DNA of 64,000 nucleotides from Chondrosia reniformis (taxonomy: Eukaryota; Porifera; Demospongiae; Chondrillida; Chondrillidae): NCBI GenBank assembly GCA_947172415.1, contig OX359198.1, positions 3,441,401-3,505,400 of the forward strand, in the 5' to 3' direction. Positions 24,501 to 39,514 of the stretch are shown piece after piece (positions within the stretch are counted from its first letter, which is position 1; every line of letters starts with the position of its first letter). Under the pieces are notes generated by a model. That model was not told the DNA's origin. It ran no database searches and worked only from the letters and a program-made list of their open reading frames with translations. The position numbers and the translations under genes were made by a program.

Positions 24501-25486
24501 TGGTATGTACTAGGTGTATGTAATAGGTATAGGTTCTAGTACTAGTTATAGTGGTTACTAGGTGGGTACAAGTTGTATGTACTAGTTGTTTTTACTATTT
24601 GCATGTACTAATTGTATATACTTGTTGATTTTACAAGTTGTGTGTACTAGTACTAGTTATATTTATTAGTTGTATGTACAAGTTGTATGTAATAGTTGTA
24701 TGTAATAGTTTAATGTAATTGTTATATGTACTAGTTGTATGTACTAGTTGTACGTACTAGTTGTATGTATATATTACTTCTCTGTACTAGCTGTGTACTA
24801 GTTAAATATACTAGTTTTATGTGGTAGTTTTATGTTTACGTTCTATGAACAAGCTGTATGTACTAATGTCTTGTAGTTCGTACTAGTTGTATGTATGAGT
24901 TTTATGTACTCTTTTTATGTACTAGTTTAGTTGCATACACTAGTATCTAGTTGTATGTACTAGTTGTATGCACTGCTTGTGTGTACTAGTTATGTATACT
25001 ACTTGTATGTCCTAGTTGTATGTACTAGGTGTATGTACTATTTATATATACTAGTTATATGTTTATGGACTAGTTATTTGTACTAGTTGTATATACTAGT
25101 TGTAGGTTCTAGTTCTAGTTATACTATGTACTAGGTAGATCCTAGTTGCATTTACTATATACAAGTTCATGTACTATTTGTAGTTATATGTGTATGTAAT
25201 AAGTATATGTACTAGTGGTATGTACTAGGTTTATGTACTAGTTTTATGTACTAGTTGTATGGACTAGTATTAGTGATATTTAATAGTTGTAGGTCCAAGT
25301 TGTATGTACTAGTTGTATGTAATAGTTGTATCTACTAGTTATGTACCAATTGTATGTACTAGTTGTATGTATATATAACTTGTATGTACTAGCTGTGTAC
25401 TAGTTGTATATACTAGTTTTATGTGGTAGTTTTATATTCACCTATGAACTAGCTGTATTTACTAGTGTCTTGTTGTTCGTACTAGT
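21529..25486 (+). repeat. 13-bp satellite, forward orientation, 4-kb block
   Basis: Continuous forward satellite containing a recent tandem duplication (see 23940-24500). It also has a block at about 23330-23415 that matches, as reverse complement, the flank of the repeat at 39669-39745, and one near 22010-22450 shared with 11110 and 27110. No gene seen. Confidence 0.9.
23940..24500 (+). repeat. Tandem duplication of ~260 bp, offset 301 bp
   Basis: About 260 bp starting at 23940 recur at 24241 with only a few differences, including the marker TATATAGTTGTATGTAC and the sequence ATAATAA. This is much closer than ordinary satellite copies, so it is a recent duplication. The 301-bp offset is not an exact multiple of 13. 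Confidence 0.8.
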
Positions 25487-25625
25487 TGTATGTATGAAAA
25501 ATCTAAGATACCATTTTCCTACATGCTTTGCCTATTCTGTAAAGAGCCTATAGGAAAACTAAACCTGAAGAGAGCTTTGGATGAAGATACAGGAGTCTTT
25601 TCTCCCTTCTTTCATCTTCTCCACT

Positions 25626-25672
25626 GGGTCAGAGAGCCGTTTCTGGGAATTCCACCCTTCATCAGTGATCCT
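25626..25672 (-). ncRNA. Hammerhead-ribozyme-like motif, copy a
   Basis: On the minus strand the core CUGAUGA (25659-25665) and GAAA (25640-25643) flank a GGG/CCC stem II. The 5' stem I strand (AGGAUCA) can pair with the sequence after the expected cleavage site (UGACCC), with one mismatch. The short stem III region differs slightly from copy b. Activity is not implied. Confidence 0.5.
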
Positions 25673-26086
25673 GGGAGTCTCTTTATCATGATCTTCTGTG
25701 AATCCTTGGCGCTCTGTGCTAAATCTAGGGGCCTTATATACACTATTTTGGCGCCAAAAGTTAAATAAGGTGTTAATTAAGACACATGATGAAATTTAAT
25801 TTTATGAAAGTAATGTAAGTCAAATTAAATTTTATGAATTAAATCTATTAGTAATCTTGCTTGTACAGGTAAAACAGATTCAGCCTAACCATAGACACGT
25901 ATATAGGACATATTACATAAGTCTACCTTTAGGTCTTATAGTAGTAACATTCCTTTGGAGGTGGGGTAACACAATATGGGGTAACACAAGACAGTCCTTA
26001 AGAATACTAGCTACTTTTTGTTTATACTTGATTCTAACTAGAGGCTGCCGGGATAGGAAGGTTTTAAAGGTTGATTTCAGCTTAAA

Positions 26087-26125
26087 GTATTTGTAACCCT
26101 GCTTAATAAGCAGGGTTACAAATAC
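26087..26125. repeat. Perfect 39-bp palindrome (hairpin)
   Basis: Arms of 19 bp, starting GTATTTGTAACCCTGCTTA, surround a single central base. It lies at the outer end of repeat copy a and is absent from copies b and c. It may be the true end of the element or a separate small insertion. Confidence 0.85.
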
Positions 26126-29100
26126 GAGTTTTATGTACCCTTTCTATGTACTAGTTGCATGTACTAGTTTCTAGTTGTATCTAATAGTTGTATGCACTGG
26201 TTGTGTGGACTAGTTGTATAAATTACTTGTTTGTCCTAGTTGTATGTACTAGGTGTATGTACTATTTATATACTAGTTATATGTGTATGTACTAGTTATA
26301 TGTACTAGTTGTAAATACTAGTTGTGGGTTCTAGTTCTAGTTATACTAGGTACTAGGTAGATCCTAGTTGCATGTACTAGATACAAGTTGATGAACTATT
26401 TGTATGTACTAGTTATATGTGTATGTATTAAGAATATGTACTAGTTGTCTGAACTAGTTATAATGTACTAGTTTTTTGGACTAGTTGTATGTACTAGTTT
26501 TATGAACTTGTTCTATGAACTAGTGGTGTGTACTAGTTGTATTTGCTAGTTGTATATACTACTAGTAATATATAACAGTTGTGTGTTCTAATTATATCTA
26601 CTAGTTGTATGAAGTAGGTGGATGTACTAGTTTTATGAACTCGTATGTACTCATTGCTAGTTTTATGTACTAGTTGTATGTACTAGTTGTATGTAATAGT
26701 TGTATGTACTAGTAATATGTACTAGTTGTATGTACTAGTTGTATGTATTAGTTGTATTTACTAGTTGTATGTACTAGTTGTATGTAATAGTTGTATGTAC
26801 TAGTAATATGTACTAGTTGTATGTACTAGTTGTATGTATTAGTTGTATGTACTAGTTGTATGTACTAGCTGTGTGAACTAGTTCTGTGTACTAGTTATAT
26901 GAACTAGCTGTATGAAGTAGGTGTATGTACTAGTTTTATGTCTCGTATGTACTCATTGCTAGTTTTATGTACTAGTTGTATGTACTAGCTGTATGTATTA
27001 GTTGTATGTACTAGTTATATGTACTAGTTGTATGAAGTAGTTGTATTCGTTGTGTGAACTAGTTCTGTGTACTAGTTATATATACTAGTTTTATATACTA
27101 GTTGTATATACTAGTTGTAGTATTAGTTTTATGTAATAGTTGTATGTACTAGATGTATGTACTAATTGTAAGTACTTATTCTATGTACTAGTTGTATGAA
27201 GTAGTTGTATGTACTAGTAACTAGTTGCATGGTCTAGTTGTATGTACTAGTTGTATATACTAATTGTAAGTAATATTTCTATGAACTAGCTGAATGTACT
27301 AGTTGTAAATACTAGTTGTATGTCCTAGTTGTATGAACTATTAAATAGTGGTATGGTCTAGTTGTATGTATAAGTTGTATGTACCAGTTGTGTGTACTGT
27401 TTTTATGTACTGGTACCAGTTATATTTACTAGTAATCAGAAATAGTAGTATGTACTAGTTGTTAGTACTATTTATACATACTAGTTATATGTACTAGTTA
27501 TATATACTATGTGTATGTACTTCTTGTATGTACTAGTTGTATGTACTATTTGGAGGACTAGTTTTAAACACGAGTTGTATATAGTAGATGTATTTGCTAG
27601 TTGTAAGTAATCGTTCTATGTACTAGTTTTATGAAGTAGTTGTATATACTAGTTTTAGGTACAAGTTGTATGTACTGCTTGTATGTACTCGTAGCTAGTT
27701 GTATTTACAAATTGTATGTACTAGTTATATGTACTAGTACTAGTTTTATTTACTAGTTGTAGGTAATAGTTGTACGTACTAGTTGTAGGTACTAGTTGAA
27801 TTTACTATCTGAATGTAATATTTGTATGAACTAATTGTGTGTACTCGTTCTATGTACTAGTTTTACGTACTAGTTTTATGCAGTAGTTGTGTGTACTAGT
27901 TGTATCTAATACTTCTATGTACTAGTGGTGTGTAATTGTTTATGTACTAACTATATTTACTAGTTGTATGTACTAGTAACTAGTTGTATGTACAAGTTAA
28001 ATGTACTAGTTGTATTTATTAGTTGTATGTGCTAGTTGTATGTTACAGTTGTATGTACTAGTTGTATGAACTAGTTGTATGTACTCGATACTAGTTGTGT
28101 GTACTAGTTGTGCGTACTAGTTATATGTACTAGTTTTACGTATTAGTTGTATGTACTAGTTGTATGTACTAGTAACTAGTTGTATGTAAAAGTTATATGT
28201 ACTAGTTGTATTTATTAGTTGTATGTACTAGTTGAATGTACTGGTTGTTTGTACTGGTTCTATGTACTAGTTGTAATACTAGTTCTCTGTACTAGTTGCA
28301 TGTACTAGTGTTATGCACTATTTATATGTACTAGTTGTAAGTACTAGTTGTAGGTTCTAGTACTCGTTGTAACAGGTACTAGGTAGGTTCTATAGTTGTA
28401 TGTACTAGTTCAATGTACCAGTTGGATGTTCTAGTTTTTTTTCTAGTTGCATACACTATTTATATGTACTAGTTACCTTTGTATGAATTAGTTTTATGTA
28501 GCAGTTGTGATTACTAGATATATGTACTAGTTGTGTGTACTAGTTGTATGTAGTAGTTGTATGTAGTAGTTGTATGTACCAGTTCAATGTGCAAGTTGTA
28601 GGCACTATTTATATGTACGCGTTGTATGTACTGGTTGTAAGTACTAGCTGTATATACTAGTTGTAAGTACTAGGTGTAGGTTCTATTAGTAGTTATACTA
28701 GGTACTAGGTTGGTACTATTTGTATATACTAGTTGTATGGACTAGTTGTATGTACTAATTGTTGTACTTGTTGTATGCACTCATACTTGTTGTATGTACT
28801 AGTTGTAAGTACTAGTTTTATGTACTCGATACTTGTTGTGTGAACTAGTTGTATGTTCTAGTTTATGTTGTAGTTGTATATACTATTTATATGTACTTGT
28901 TACCTGTGTATAGACTAGTTTTATATAGTAGTTGTGTGTACTAGTTATATGTGTATGTAAAAAGTATATGTACTAGTTGTATGTACTAGGTGTATGTAAT
29001 AGTTATAGGTTCTAGTACTAGTTATTGTGGTTAACAGGTGGGTACAAGTTGTATGTACTACCTGTTTGTACTAATTGTATGCATTAATTGTATGTACTAG

Positions 29101-29594
29101 TTGATTTTACTTGTTGTATATACTAGTACAAGTTATATTTACTAGTTGTAGGTACAAGTTGTATGTAGTAGTTGCATGTGGTGGTTGTATGTACAAATTG
29201 CATATACTGGTTGTATGTAATAGTTGCATGTACTAGTTATGTACCAATTGTATGAACTAGTTGTTTGTATATATAACTTGTATGTACTAGCTGTGTACTA
29301 GTTGTATATACTAGTTTTATGTGGTAGTTTTATGTTCACCTTCTATGAACTAGCTGTATGAACTAATGTCTTGTTGTTCATACTAGTTGTATGTATGAGT
29401 TTTATGTACTCTTTCTATGTACTAGTTGCATGTACTAGTTTCTTGTTGTATATACTAGTCGTATGCACTGGTTGTGTGTACTAGTTGTATATATTACTTC
29501 TTCGTCCTAGTTGTATGTACTAGGTGTAGGTACTATTAATATATACTAGTTATATGTGTATGGTCTAGTTGTATGTACTAGTTGTATGTACCAG
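26126..29594 (+). repeat. 13-bp satellite, forward orientation, up to the strand switch
   Basis: Forward satellite ending at a strand-switch point. A 91-bp (7 x 13) tandem duplication lies near 26692-26870. The stretch 28634-28651 represents the empty target site of the DDE transposon, and 29240-29580 is a block shared with about 10370-10560, 24770-25100 and 60890-61200. Confidence 0.9.
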
Positions 29595-32500
29595 TAGTGC
29601 ACACGACTGGAACATACAACTTAAACCTACAACAAGGAAATAGTGCTAGTACCTACAACTAGCAAACATAACTAGTACTAGTACTTAAATCTAGTACACA
29701 CAACTAGTATATACAACAATTGCATGCAACTGGTACATAAAACTCGTACATAAGACTAATACATACAACTAGTGTATACAATTACAACCTACAACTAGTA
29801 GATACAACTAGTTCACACAACCTAAAACTATAGCTAGTACTAGTACATACAAATAGTACATACAAATAGTACATGCAGTTAGTACATACAATTAGTACAA
29901 ACAACTAGGATATACATACAACTAGTACATACAACTAGGTCATACAACTAGAACTACAAATATTATATTAAACTAGTCCAAAAATGAGAACATAAAACAA
30001 GTACATTCAACTACTAGTACATAGAATGAGGACATACAACAAGTACATACAGCTAATACATAAAACTAGTACATAGAACTAGTATGTACAACTAGTACAT
30101 ACAGCTAGATACTAGTACAATCAACTAGTACATACAAAGAGTAACTACAACTTATATACACTAGTATATACAAAAATAACACACTACTTGTACATATAAC
30201 AAGTACGTACACATATAACTACTACATATAAATATTACATACAAATAGTATATACAACTAGTTCATACAACTAGTACATACAATTAGTACATACACTAGT
30301 ACATACAACAATAACCCACAACTAGTTCTTACACCTAGTACATACAACTAGTATCAATTACATACAACTAGTGCCTACCTAGTACTTAGAATAACCAGTA
30401 CTAGAACCTACAACTAGTAAATATAACTAGTACATACAACAATTACACACAACCAATACAATCAACTAGTACATACAAATAGTACAAACAACTAGTACAT
30501 ACAACTAGAACCCACCTAGTACCAGGTACAACTAGCACTAGAACCAACAACAATTGCATACAACTAGTACATAATTCAATTATACATAACTAGTACATAC
30601 AACTAGTACATACAACTAGAATCTAGTATATCTAGTACTCGAACCTACAACTAGTACATAAAACTAGTACATATAAATGATGCGTACAACTAGTATATAA
30701 AACTAGTACATACAAATAGTACATACACCTAGTACATACAGATAGTAAATACAACTAGTGCATATAAATAGTACAGACAACTAGTACATACAACTAGGAC
30801 ATGCACTTAGTACAAACAATATAACATACAACTATTACACACAACTAGTTAATACACCTAGTATATACAATAATTACACACAACTAGTACATACAAATAG
30901 TACATACAACTTGTATCTAGTCCATGCAACTAGGATCTACATAGTACCTAGTATAACTAGGACTAGAACCTACAACCAGTACATACAACTAGTACATATA
31001 ACTAGTTCATACAGCTAGTATATACACCTAGTACACGCAACTACTACATATAACTAGTACATACACAGATAAGTAGTACATATAAATAGTATATACAACT
31101 AGAACATAAACTAGAACCTACAACTAGTACACACAACTAGAAGCTACCTAGTACGTGGTACAACTAGTATTAGAAGCGACAACTAGTGTCTACACCTTGT
31201 AAAACAACTATTATCGAGTACACACAACTAGTACAAACAACTAATATATGCAACTATATAGTATATACAACTAGGACATACAACCAGGACATACTACTAG
31301 TACATACAACAAATACACACATCTAGTATATAAAACTAGTACATACAACTTCTATCCAGAACATACAACTAGGATCTACCTAGGACCTAGTATAACTAGT
31401 ACAAGAACTAACAACTAGAGCATAGAACTAGTACATACAACTAATACATACAACTAGTGCCTAAAACTAGTAAATATAACTATTACATACAACTAGTACA
31501 AACAATTAGAACCTAAAACTGGTATGTATATAAAATACATACAATTAGTATATACAACTAGAACATACAACTAGTTACTGGTACAACAACTAGTACATAC
31601 AACTAGTAACTACAAATAGTAAATATAGTTAGTACATACAACAATTAGACACAACTAGAACATATAACTAGTACATACACATACAACAAGTGTATATAAA
31701 TGGTAAGTTCACCTAGTAAATACAACTAGGATATACAAGTATTTTAAACAACTAGTACACACAACCAGTAGTATATACATACAACTAGTACATAGCTAGT
31801 ACATACAAATAATATATAAATACAACTAGTACATACATTGGGTACATAACTAGTACATGCAACTAGTTCTTACAACTACTACATAACATTCGTACAGGCA
31901 ACTTCTACATCCAACTACTACCTACAATAATACCAACAACTATTAAATATAACTAATACTAGTACATACAACTAGTAGAGAAAACTAGTATATACACCTA
32001 GTACATAAAATTAGTACATACAACTAGTACACACAACTACTCCATATAACTAGTACATACAACTAGTACATACAACTAGTACATACAACTACAACATACA
32101 ACTAGTACATAGAACGAGTACATAAAACTATTACATAAAACGAGTGCATACAATTGGTACATAACTAGTACATACAACTAGTACATATAACCAGTACATA
32201 TAACTATTACATACAAGTTCTACATACAACTAGTACCTAAAACTAGTAGATATAATTTGTATTAGTGTATACAATTAGTACAATCAACTAGTACATACAA
32301 TTAGTACATACAAATAGTACAAACAGCTAGTACATACAACTTGTATCTATCTAGTACCCACTATAACTAGTACTAGAACCCATAACTATTACATACACCT
32401 AGTACATACAACTAGTACATATGCTTATTACGTACACATATAATTAGTACACAACTACTACATAAAACTAGTCAATACACAGGTAACTAGTACATATAAA

Positions 32501-35500
32501 TAGCATATACAGCTAGAACATAAACTAGAACATACCCCTAGTACATTGAACTATACATACAACTAGAACCTATCTAGTACCTAGTGCAATTAGTACTAGA
32601 ACCTACAACTAATACTTACAACTAGTACATACAACAAATATCGAGTATATACAACTAGTACATACAACTAGTTCATAGAAATAGAAACTAGTACAAACAA
32701 CTAGTACATACAACTAGTACATACAACTAGTACATAGAAGGAGTACATAAAGGTATTACATACAACTAGTGTATACAACTGGTACATAACTAGTACATAC
32801 AACTAGTACATACAACCAGTACCTACAACTAGAGATATAACCTGTACTAGTACTTACAATTAGTACAATCAAGTAGTACCTACAATTAGTTCATACAAAC
32901 TGTACAAAGAGCTAGTACATACAACTAGTACATATAACTAGTACATACAGCTAGTACATATACTTATTATATACACAAATAACTAGTACATACAAATAGT
33001 TCATCAACTTGTATCTAGTACATGCAACTAGGACAAACGAGTAATATATACAACTAGTCCACACAACCAGTGCATACAACTAGTACATACAACTAGAAAC
33101 TAGTACATGCAACAAGTACATAATAAGAGTACATAAAATGCATACATACAACTAGTACGAACAACAAGACACTAGTACACACAGCCAGTTCATATAACGT
33201 GAATTTAAAACTACCACATAAAACTAGTATATACAACTCTTACACAGTTAGTACATGCAAGAAATTTATACATACAACTAGTACAATCAACTAGTCCATA
33301 AAACTAGTTCATACAACTAGGACGTACATTTCGTATCTTCAACGAGTAAATATAACTAGAACTAGTTCATACAACTAGTACATACAACTAATACATAAAA
33401 CTAGACCCACAATTAGTACATACAACTAGTACAGACAACTAGTACAGATTACTAGTTCATACAAGTAGTACATACAACCAGACCATACAACTAGTACATA
33501 CAACTAGTAAATAGTACATAAAACTAGTGCATATAACTAGTACATACAAGTAGTACCTACAACTTGTTAATATTACCAGTACTAGTACCTACAACTGGTG
33601 CCTACAACTAGTACACACAACTAATACGTATAACTAGTACATACATTTAGAAGGTACAACTAGAACTTATAACTAGTAACTAGTACATATAACTAGTACA
33701 TAAACATAGTACATACAACCAGAACATACAACTAGTACATACAACTAGTAAATAGTACATACAACTAGTTCATATAACTAGTACATACAAGTAGTACCTA
33801 CAACTATTTAAAATAACCAGTAATAGTACCTACAACTAGTTCCTACAACTAGTTCATACAACTAGTACGTCAAAAGTGCATAAAACTAGTTAAGACAACT
33901 AGCACAAACAACTACAACATAACTACTACATACAACTAGTATGTACAACTAGAACATACAATTGGTACATACAACTATTACATTAAACCTGTACATACAA
34001 CTTTTACCTACAACTAGTAAATAAACCTAGTACTAGTACCTACAACTAGTACATGTAACTAGTTCATACAACTAGTAAATATTACTACTATATACAACTA
34101 GTACAATCAAAATAGTCCATAAAACTAGTTCATACAACTAGTACGTACATTTAGTATCTACAACGAGTAAATATAAGAGTACTAGTTCATACAACTAGTA
34201 CATACAATTAGTACATAAAACTAGCAACGTGTACACACGATAACTTACAACTAGTGCATAAAAGTACTTCATACCACTAGTGCATATAACTTATTACTTA
34301 CATCTAGTACATACGACTAGTATCTACAACTAGTACATAAAACTAGACCTAACATTAGTACATACAACTAGTACACACAAGTAGTACATATTACTGGGTT
34401 CATACAACTAGTACATACAACGGAACCATACAACTAGTACATACAATCAGACCTTACAACTAGTAAATAGAACTAGCAAATAGTACATACAACTAGTACA
34501 TATAACTAGTTCATACAAGTAGTACCTATAACTTGTTAATATTACTAGTACTAGTACCTATAACTAGTACACAAAGCTAGTACATATAACCAGTACATAT
34601 AACTAGTACATACACCTAGTACATACAACTAGTAAATAGTACATACAACTTGTACATATAACTAGTACATACAAGTAGTACCTACAACTTTATAATATAA
34701 CCTGTAATAGTACCTACAACTATTTAATATTACCTATAATAGTATCTACAACTAGTTCATACAACTAGTTCATACAACTAGTACATAAAAGTGCATAAAA
34801 CTAGTTAAGACAACTAGCACAAACAACTACTACATAATTGGTACATACAACTACGACATACAACTAGTACATACAATCAGTACAAACAACTATTACATAA
34901 ACCTGTACATACAACTTGTACCTACAACTGGTAAATAAACCTAGTACTAGTACATACAACTAGTCCATACACCTAGTAAATATAACTTGTTCCTGCAACT
35001 AACAAATATAACCAGTACATAAAACTAGTACATTCAGCTAGTCCATAAAACTAGTTCATACAACTAGAACATACGTTTAGGATCTTCAACGTGTTAATGA
35101 AACTAGTACTAGTACATACAACTAGTAAATTACTTACAATCAGTTCATACAAATAGTTCATGCAAATAGTACATACACCTAGTACCTACGGTCTGAACAT
35201 ACAACTAGTTTTGAGTACATACATGTAGAACGTACAAGTCGTACAAACAACTAGTAACGAGTACATAAAAACTATTCCATTCAACTAATACATACAACTA
35301 GCACATTCTAATAGTAGATACAACTAGTACATACATATAGTACTGACAAATATTAAATATTATATTCAACTGATACATGAAACTAGAACATAAAACTAGT
35401 ATATAAACTAGTACAATTCTAGTACATATATCTATAGTAAATACAACTAGTACATACAACTAGTACAATTCTAGTACATACATCTATAGTAAATACAACT

Positions 35501-38500
35501 AGTACATACAACTAGTACATTCACCTAGTACATACAACTAGTCCAATAACTAGTACATATAATACATACAACAAGTACATATAACTAGAAAATACAACTA
35601 GTGCACACAACTAGTACCTACCGAGTACTTAGAATAACTAGTACTAGAACGTACTAAATAAAACATAGTACATACAAATACTATATATAAGTTGCACAAA
35701 CAACTAGTACACAAACTAGTATCGCGTACATACAACTAGTACATATAACTAGTACAAACAATTAGAACATACAACTAGTAAATACAAATAGTATATGTAA
35801 CTAGTACATGTAACTAGTACAAACAACTACTAAATATAACTTGTACAAACAACTAGAACACAAACTAGTATCGAGTACATACAACTAGTACATATAACTT
35901 GTACAAACAATTAGAACATACAACTAGTACATACAACTGTACCATACAACTAGTACATACAACTAATACGTACCACTAGTACATATAACTAGTAAGCACA
36001 ACTAGTACACACAACTAGTATCGAGTACATACAAAACTAGTACATACAACTAGTACAAACTATTAGAACATACAACTAGTATATACAATTGAAACATACA
36101 ACTAGCACATACAACTAATAAATACAACTAGTACATATAACTTGTACATACAACTAGTTACTAGTACATACAACTAGTACATACAACTAGTCACTACAAC
36201 TAGTAAATATAGCTTGTACATAAACAATTACACACAACTAGTTCATAGAAATATTAGATACAACTAGTACACACAGCTTGTTCACAGAACGTGTACATAA
36301 ATCTACCACATAAAACTAGTACATACAACTGGTACGTAAAACTAGTACATACACCTAACACTTACAATTAGTACATACAACTAGTACACACAACTACACC
36401 TAGTACATACAACTAGTCCATACAATTAGTACATAGAATGAGTACATACAACTAGTACATAAAACCAGGACCTACCTATTACATAGTTAAACTAGTACTA
36501 GAACCTACAATTAGTGCATAAAACTAGTACATACAACTAGTAAATATAACTAATACTAGTCCATACAACTAGTAAATACAAATAGTACCTAGACGTAGTA
36601 AATACAACCAGTACTAGCACATACAACTAGTACATACACCTAGTACATACAACTAGTACACACACCTAGTCCATACAACTAGTACACACAAGTAGCAAAT
36701 ACAATTAGTTCTATAATTAGTACATAGAACTAGTACATATATATAGCCATTACAAACAATTAGTTCATAGTACTTGTAAATATAACTGGTACACATCTAG
36801 TACACACAACTAGTACATTCAATTAGAACAAATACATAGAACATACACACATAACTAGAACATATAAATAGTACATATAACTAGTACATTCAACTAGAAC
36901 ATAAAACTAGCATAAACAATTAGTACTTACAACTAGTAACTAACAAAAACAACTAGTACATAACTAGTACACACATCTAGTGCATACAACGAGTACACAC
37001 AATTAGTACATACAAATATTACATTCAGCTAGTAAATTCAACTAGTACCTACAACTAGTACATACAACTATTACCTACAAATAGTAAATATAACCAGTAC
37101 TAGTACATATAACTAGTACATACAACTAGTACATACAACTAGCTACGAGAGCATACAACCAGTACATTCAACTAGCTACAAATACATACAACTTGTACCT
37201 AAAACTAGTATATACAACTACTTCATAAAACACGTCCATAAACAGGTAACTAGTACATATAAACAGTATACACAACTAGAACATAAACTAGAACATACAA
37301 TTAGTATTTTGAACTAGTATATACAACTAGAACCTATTTAGTGTCTAGTACAACTAGTACTAGAACCCACAACTAGTACTTACAACTAGTACATACAACA
37401 ACTATCGAGTACATAAAACTAGTACTTACAACTAGTACTTACAACAAGTATGAGTGCATACAACTAGTACATACAACTAGTCCATACAACTAGTCCATAC
37501 AACTAGTACCTACCTAGTACCTAGTATAACTGATACTAGAGCGTACAACTAGTAATTACAACTAGTACATACAGCTAGTACTTACAACCAGTACATTCAA
37601 CGCGTATATATAAATAGTGCCTACAACTAGTACATGCAACTAGTACATACAACTAGTACATACAACTAGTACATTCAACTAATACACACAACTAGTACAT
37701 ATTACTAGTAAACACAACTGCTACATAAAACTAATTCATACACAGGTAACTAGTACATATAAATAGTGTATGCAACTAGAACATAAACTAGAACATACAA
37801 CTAGTACATTGAACTAGTACATACAACTAGAACCCACGTAGTACCTAGTACAATGAGTACTAGAACCTACAACTAGTACTTACAACTAGTACATATAAAT
37901 AGTGTATACAACTAGTACATGCAACTAGGACATACAAGTAATATATACAACTAGTACACACAACCAGTGCATACAACTAGTACATACACCTAGAAACTAG
38001 TACATGCAACTAAACTAGTACATAAAAAGAGTTCATAAAACTCAAACATACAACTAGTACGAACAAAAAGACATTAGTACAAACAACTAGTACATTCATC
38101 TAGTACGTACAACTAGTCGATACAACTAGTTCCTACAACTAGTTCCTACATAGTACTTAGTATAACTAGTTCTAGAACGTACAACTAGTACCTACAACTA
38201 GTATATACCACTAGTTATTACAACTAGTATATACTACTAATACATATAAATAGTGCATACCACTAGTACATGCAACTAGTACACACAACTAGTACATACA
38301 ACTAGTACATACAACTAGTACATACAACTAGTACATATAAGCGGTTCATACAACTACTAAAGATAACTCGTACAAACAACTAGTACACAAATTAGTATCG
38401 AGTACATATAACTAGTACATATAACTAGTACAAACAATTAGAACATACAACTAGTACATACAATTGGAACATAAAACTAGTACATACAACTAGTACATTC

Positions 38501-39046
38501 AACTAAAACGTAAAACTAGTACATATAACTAGTACACACAACTAGTATAGAGTACATACATCTAGTCCATACAAGTAGTACATACCACTAGTTATTACAA
38601 CTAGTACATACTATTAGTACGTATAAATAGTGCATACAACTAGTACATGCAACTAGTACATACAGCTAGTACATACAACTGGAATATACAGCTAGCACAT
38701 ACAACTAAAAAATACAACTAGTACATATAACTAGTCCATACAACTAGTCCATACAACTAGTACATACTACTAAGACCTACCTATTACATAGTTCAACTAT
38801 ACTAGAACCTACAATTAGTACATAAAACTAGTACATACAACTAGTACATACAACTAATAGATTCAACTGGGACATAAACTAGTACGTATAACTAGTGCAT
38901 ACAATTAGTGCATATAACTAGTAAATATTACTAGTACTGGTCCATACAACTAGTACACAGAAGTAGCACATACCATTAGTTCTATAATTAGTATATAGAA
39001 GTAGTACATAAAACGGGTACATAAAACTAGAACATACAACTAGTAC
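29595..39046 (-). repeat. 13-bp satellite, reversed orientation (inverted domain)
   Basis: From about 29,595 every unit reads CATACAACTAGTA, the reverse complement of the preceding array. The switch occurs within a small inverted repeat (TTGTATGTACCAGT...ACTGGAACATACAA, about 29580-29617). Longer markers are also reversed here, for example the ACTATAGCTAGTACT marker near 29815 and the block at 36740-36830. No insertion or gene is seen in these 9.4 kb before the repeat at 39047. Confidence 0.9.
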
Positions 39047-39389
39047 AAAGTCAACCTTTAAAACCTTCCTATCCCGGCAGCCTCTAGTTAGAATGAAGTA
39101 TAAGCAAAAATTAGCTAGTATGCTTAAGGACTGTCTTGTGTTACCCCATATTGTGTTACCCCACCTCCAAAGAAATGTTACTACTAGAAGACCTAAGGGT
39201 AGACTTACGTAATATGTCCTACTTGTGTCTATAGTTATGCTGAGTCTGTTTTACCTGTACAAACAAGATTACTAATAGATTTATAATTAATTCATAAAAG
39301 TTAATTGGACTTACATTCCTTTCATAAAATTAAAATTTCATCATGTGTCTTAGTTAACACCTTATTTAACTTTTGGCGCCAAAATAGTG

Positions 39390-39397
39390 TATATAAG
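39390..39397 (+). promoter_or_regulatory. TATA-like box in repeat copy b
   Basis: TATATAAG followed by GCCCC, a few bases after the GGCGCC palindrome. The same box is kept at the equivalent place in copies a and c, which supports function in the ancestral element. Confidence 0.4.
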
Positions 39398-39467
39398 GCC
39401 CCTAGGTTTAGCATAGTGAGCCAAGGATTCACAGAAGATCAAGATAAAGAAAAAGACAAAGACTCCC

Positions 39468-39514
39468 AGGATCACTGATGAAGGGTGGAATTCCCAGAAA
39501 CGGCTGTCTGACCT
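39468..39514 (+). ncRNA. Hammerhead-ribozyme-like motif, copy b
   Basis: This type I hammerhead-like motif would self-cleave the element's transcript. Seen in order: stem I 5' strand AGGAUCA (39468-39474), core CUGAUGA (39475-39481), stem-loop II with GGG/CCC (39482-39496), core GAAA (39497-39500), a very short stem III with GGCU loop closing on GU (39501-39507), C at the expected cleavage site (39508), and stem I 3' strand UGACCU (39509-39514), which pairs with AGGAUCA except for one mismatch. An A-A pair occupies the first stem II position, where G-C is usual. Very short stem III is typical of retrozyme and Penelope hammerheads, which act as dimers. Confidence 0.6.

Larger units (their letters stand above)
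25487..26125 (-). mobile_element. Hammerhead-bearing short repeat, copy a
   Basis: A ~640-bp insertion splits a satellite block that is uninterrupted at about 29381-29425. Its functional strand appears to be minus. It has the palindrome TTTTGGCGCCAAAA at 25746-25759, a TATATAAG box read on the minus strand near 25733-25740, and a hammerhead-like core at 25626-25672. The other end carries two GGGGTAACACAA copies (about 25961-25990) and a long hairpin (26087-26125). The 92-codon plus-strand frame at 25490-25768 is antisense to these signals and starts in satellite, so it is probably not a gene. Size and ribozyme suggest a retrozyme-like element or a solitary LTR-like piece. Confidence 0.65.

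Noticed and set aside
25490-25768. 92-codon open frame conserved in part with the one at 44716-44976
   Set aside because: It starts in satellite, lies antisense to the TATA-like box and ribozyme-like core, and differs by large indels between copies; similarity reflects shared repeat ancestry.
29000-30200. Long palindrome around the strand switch at 29,595
   Set aside because: Apart from ~14-bp arms, the blocks on the two sides are of different higher-order type, so it is not an extended inverted duplication.
30000-39000. CRISPR-like array of short repeats
   Set aside because: Units are degenerate 13-mers without unique spacers; this is eukaryotic satellite.
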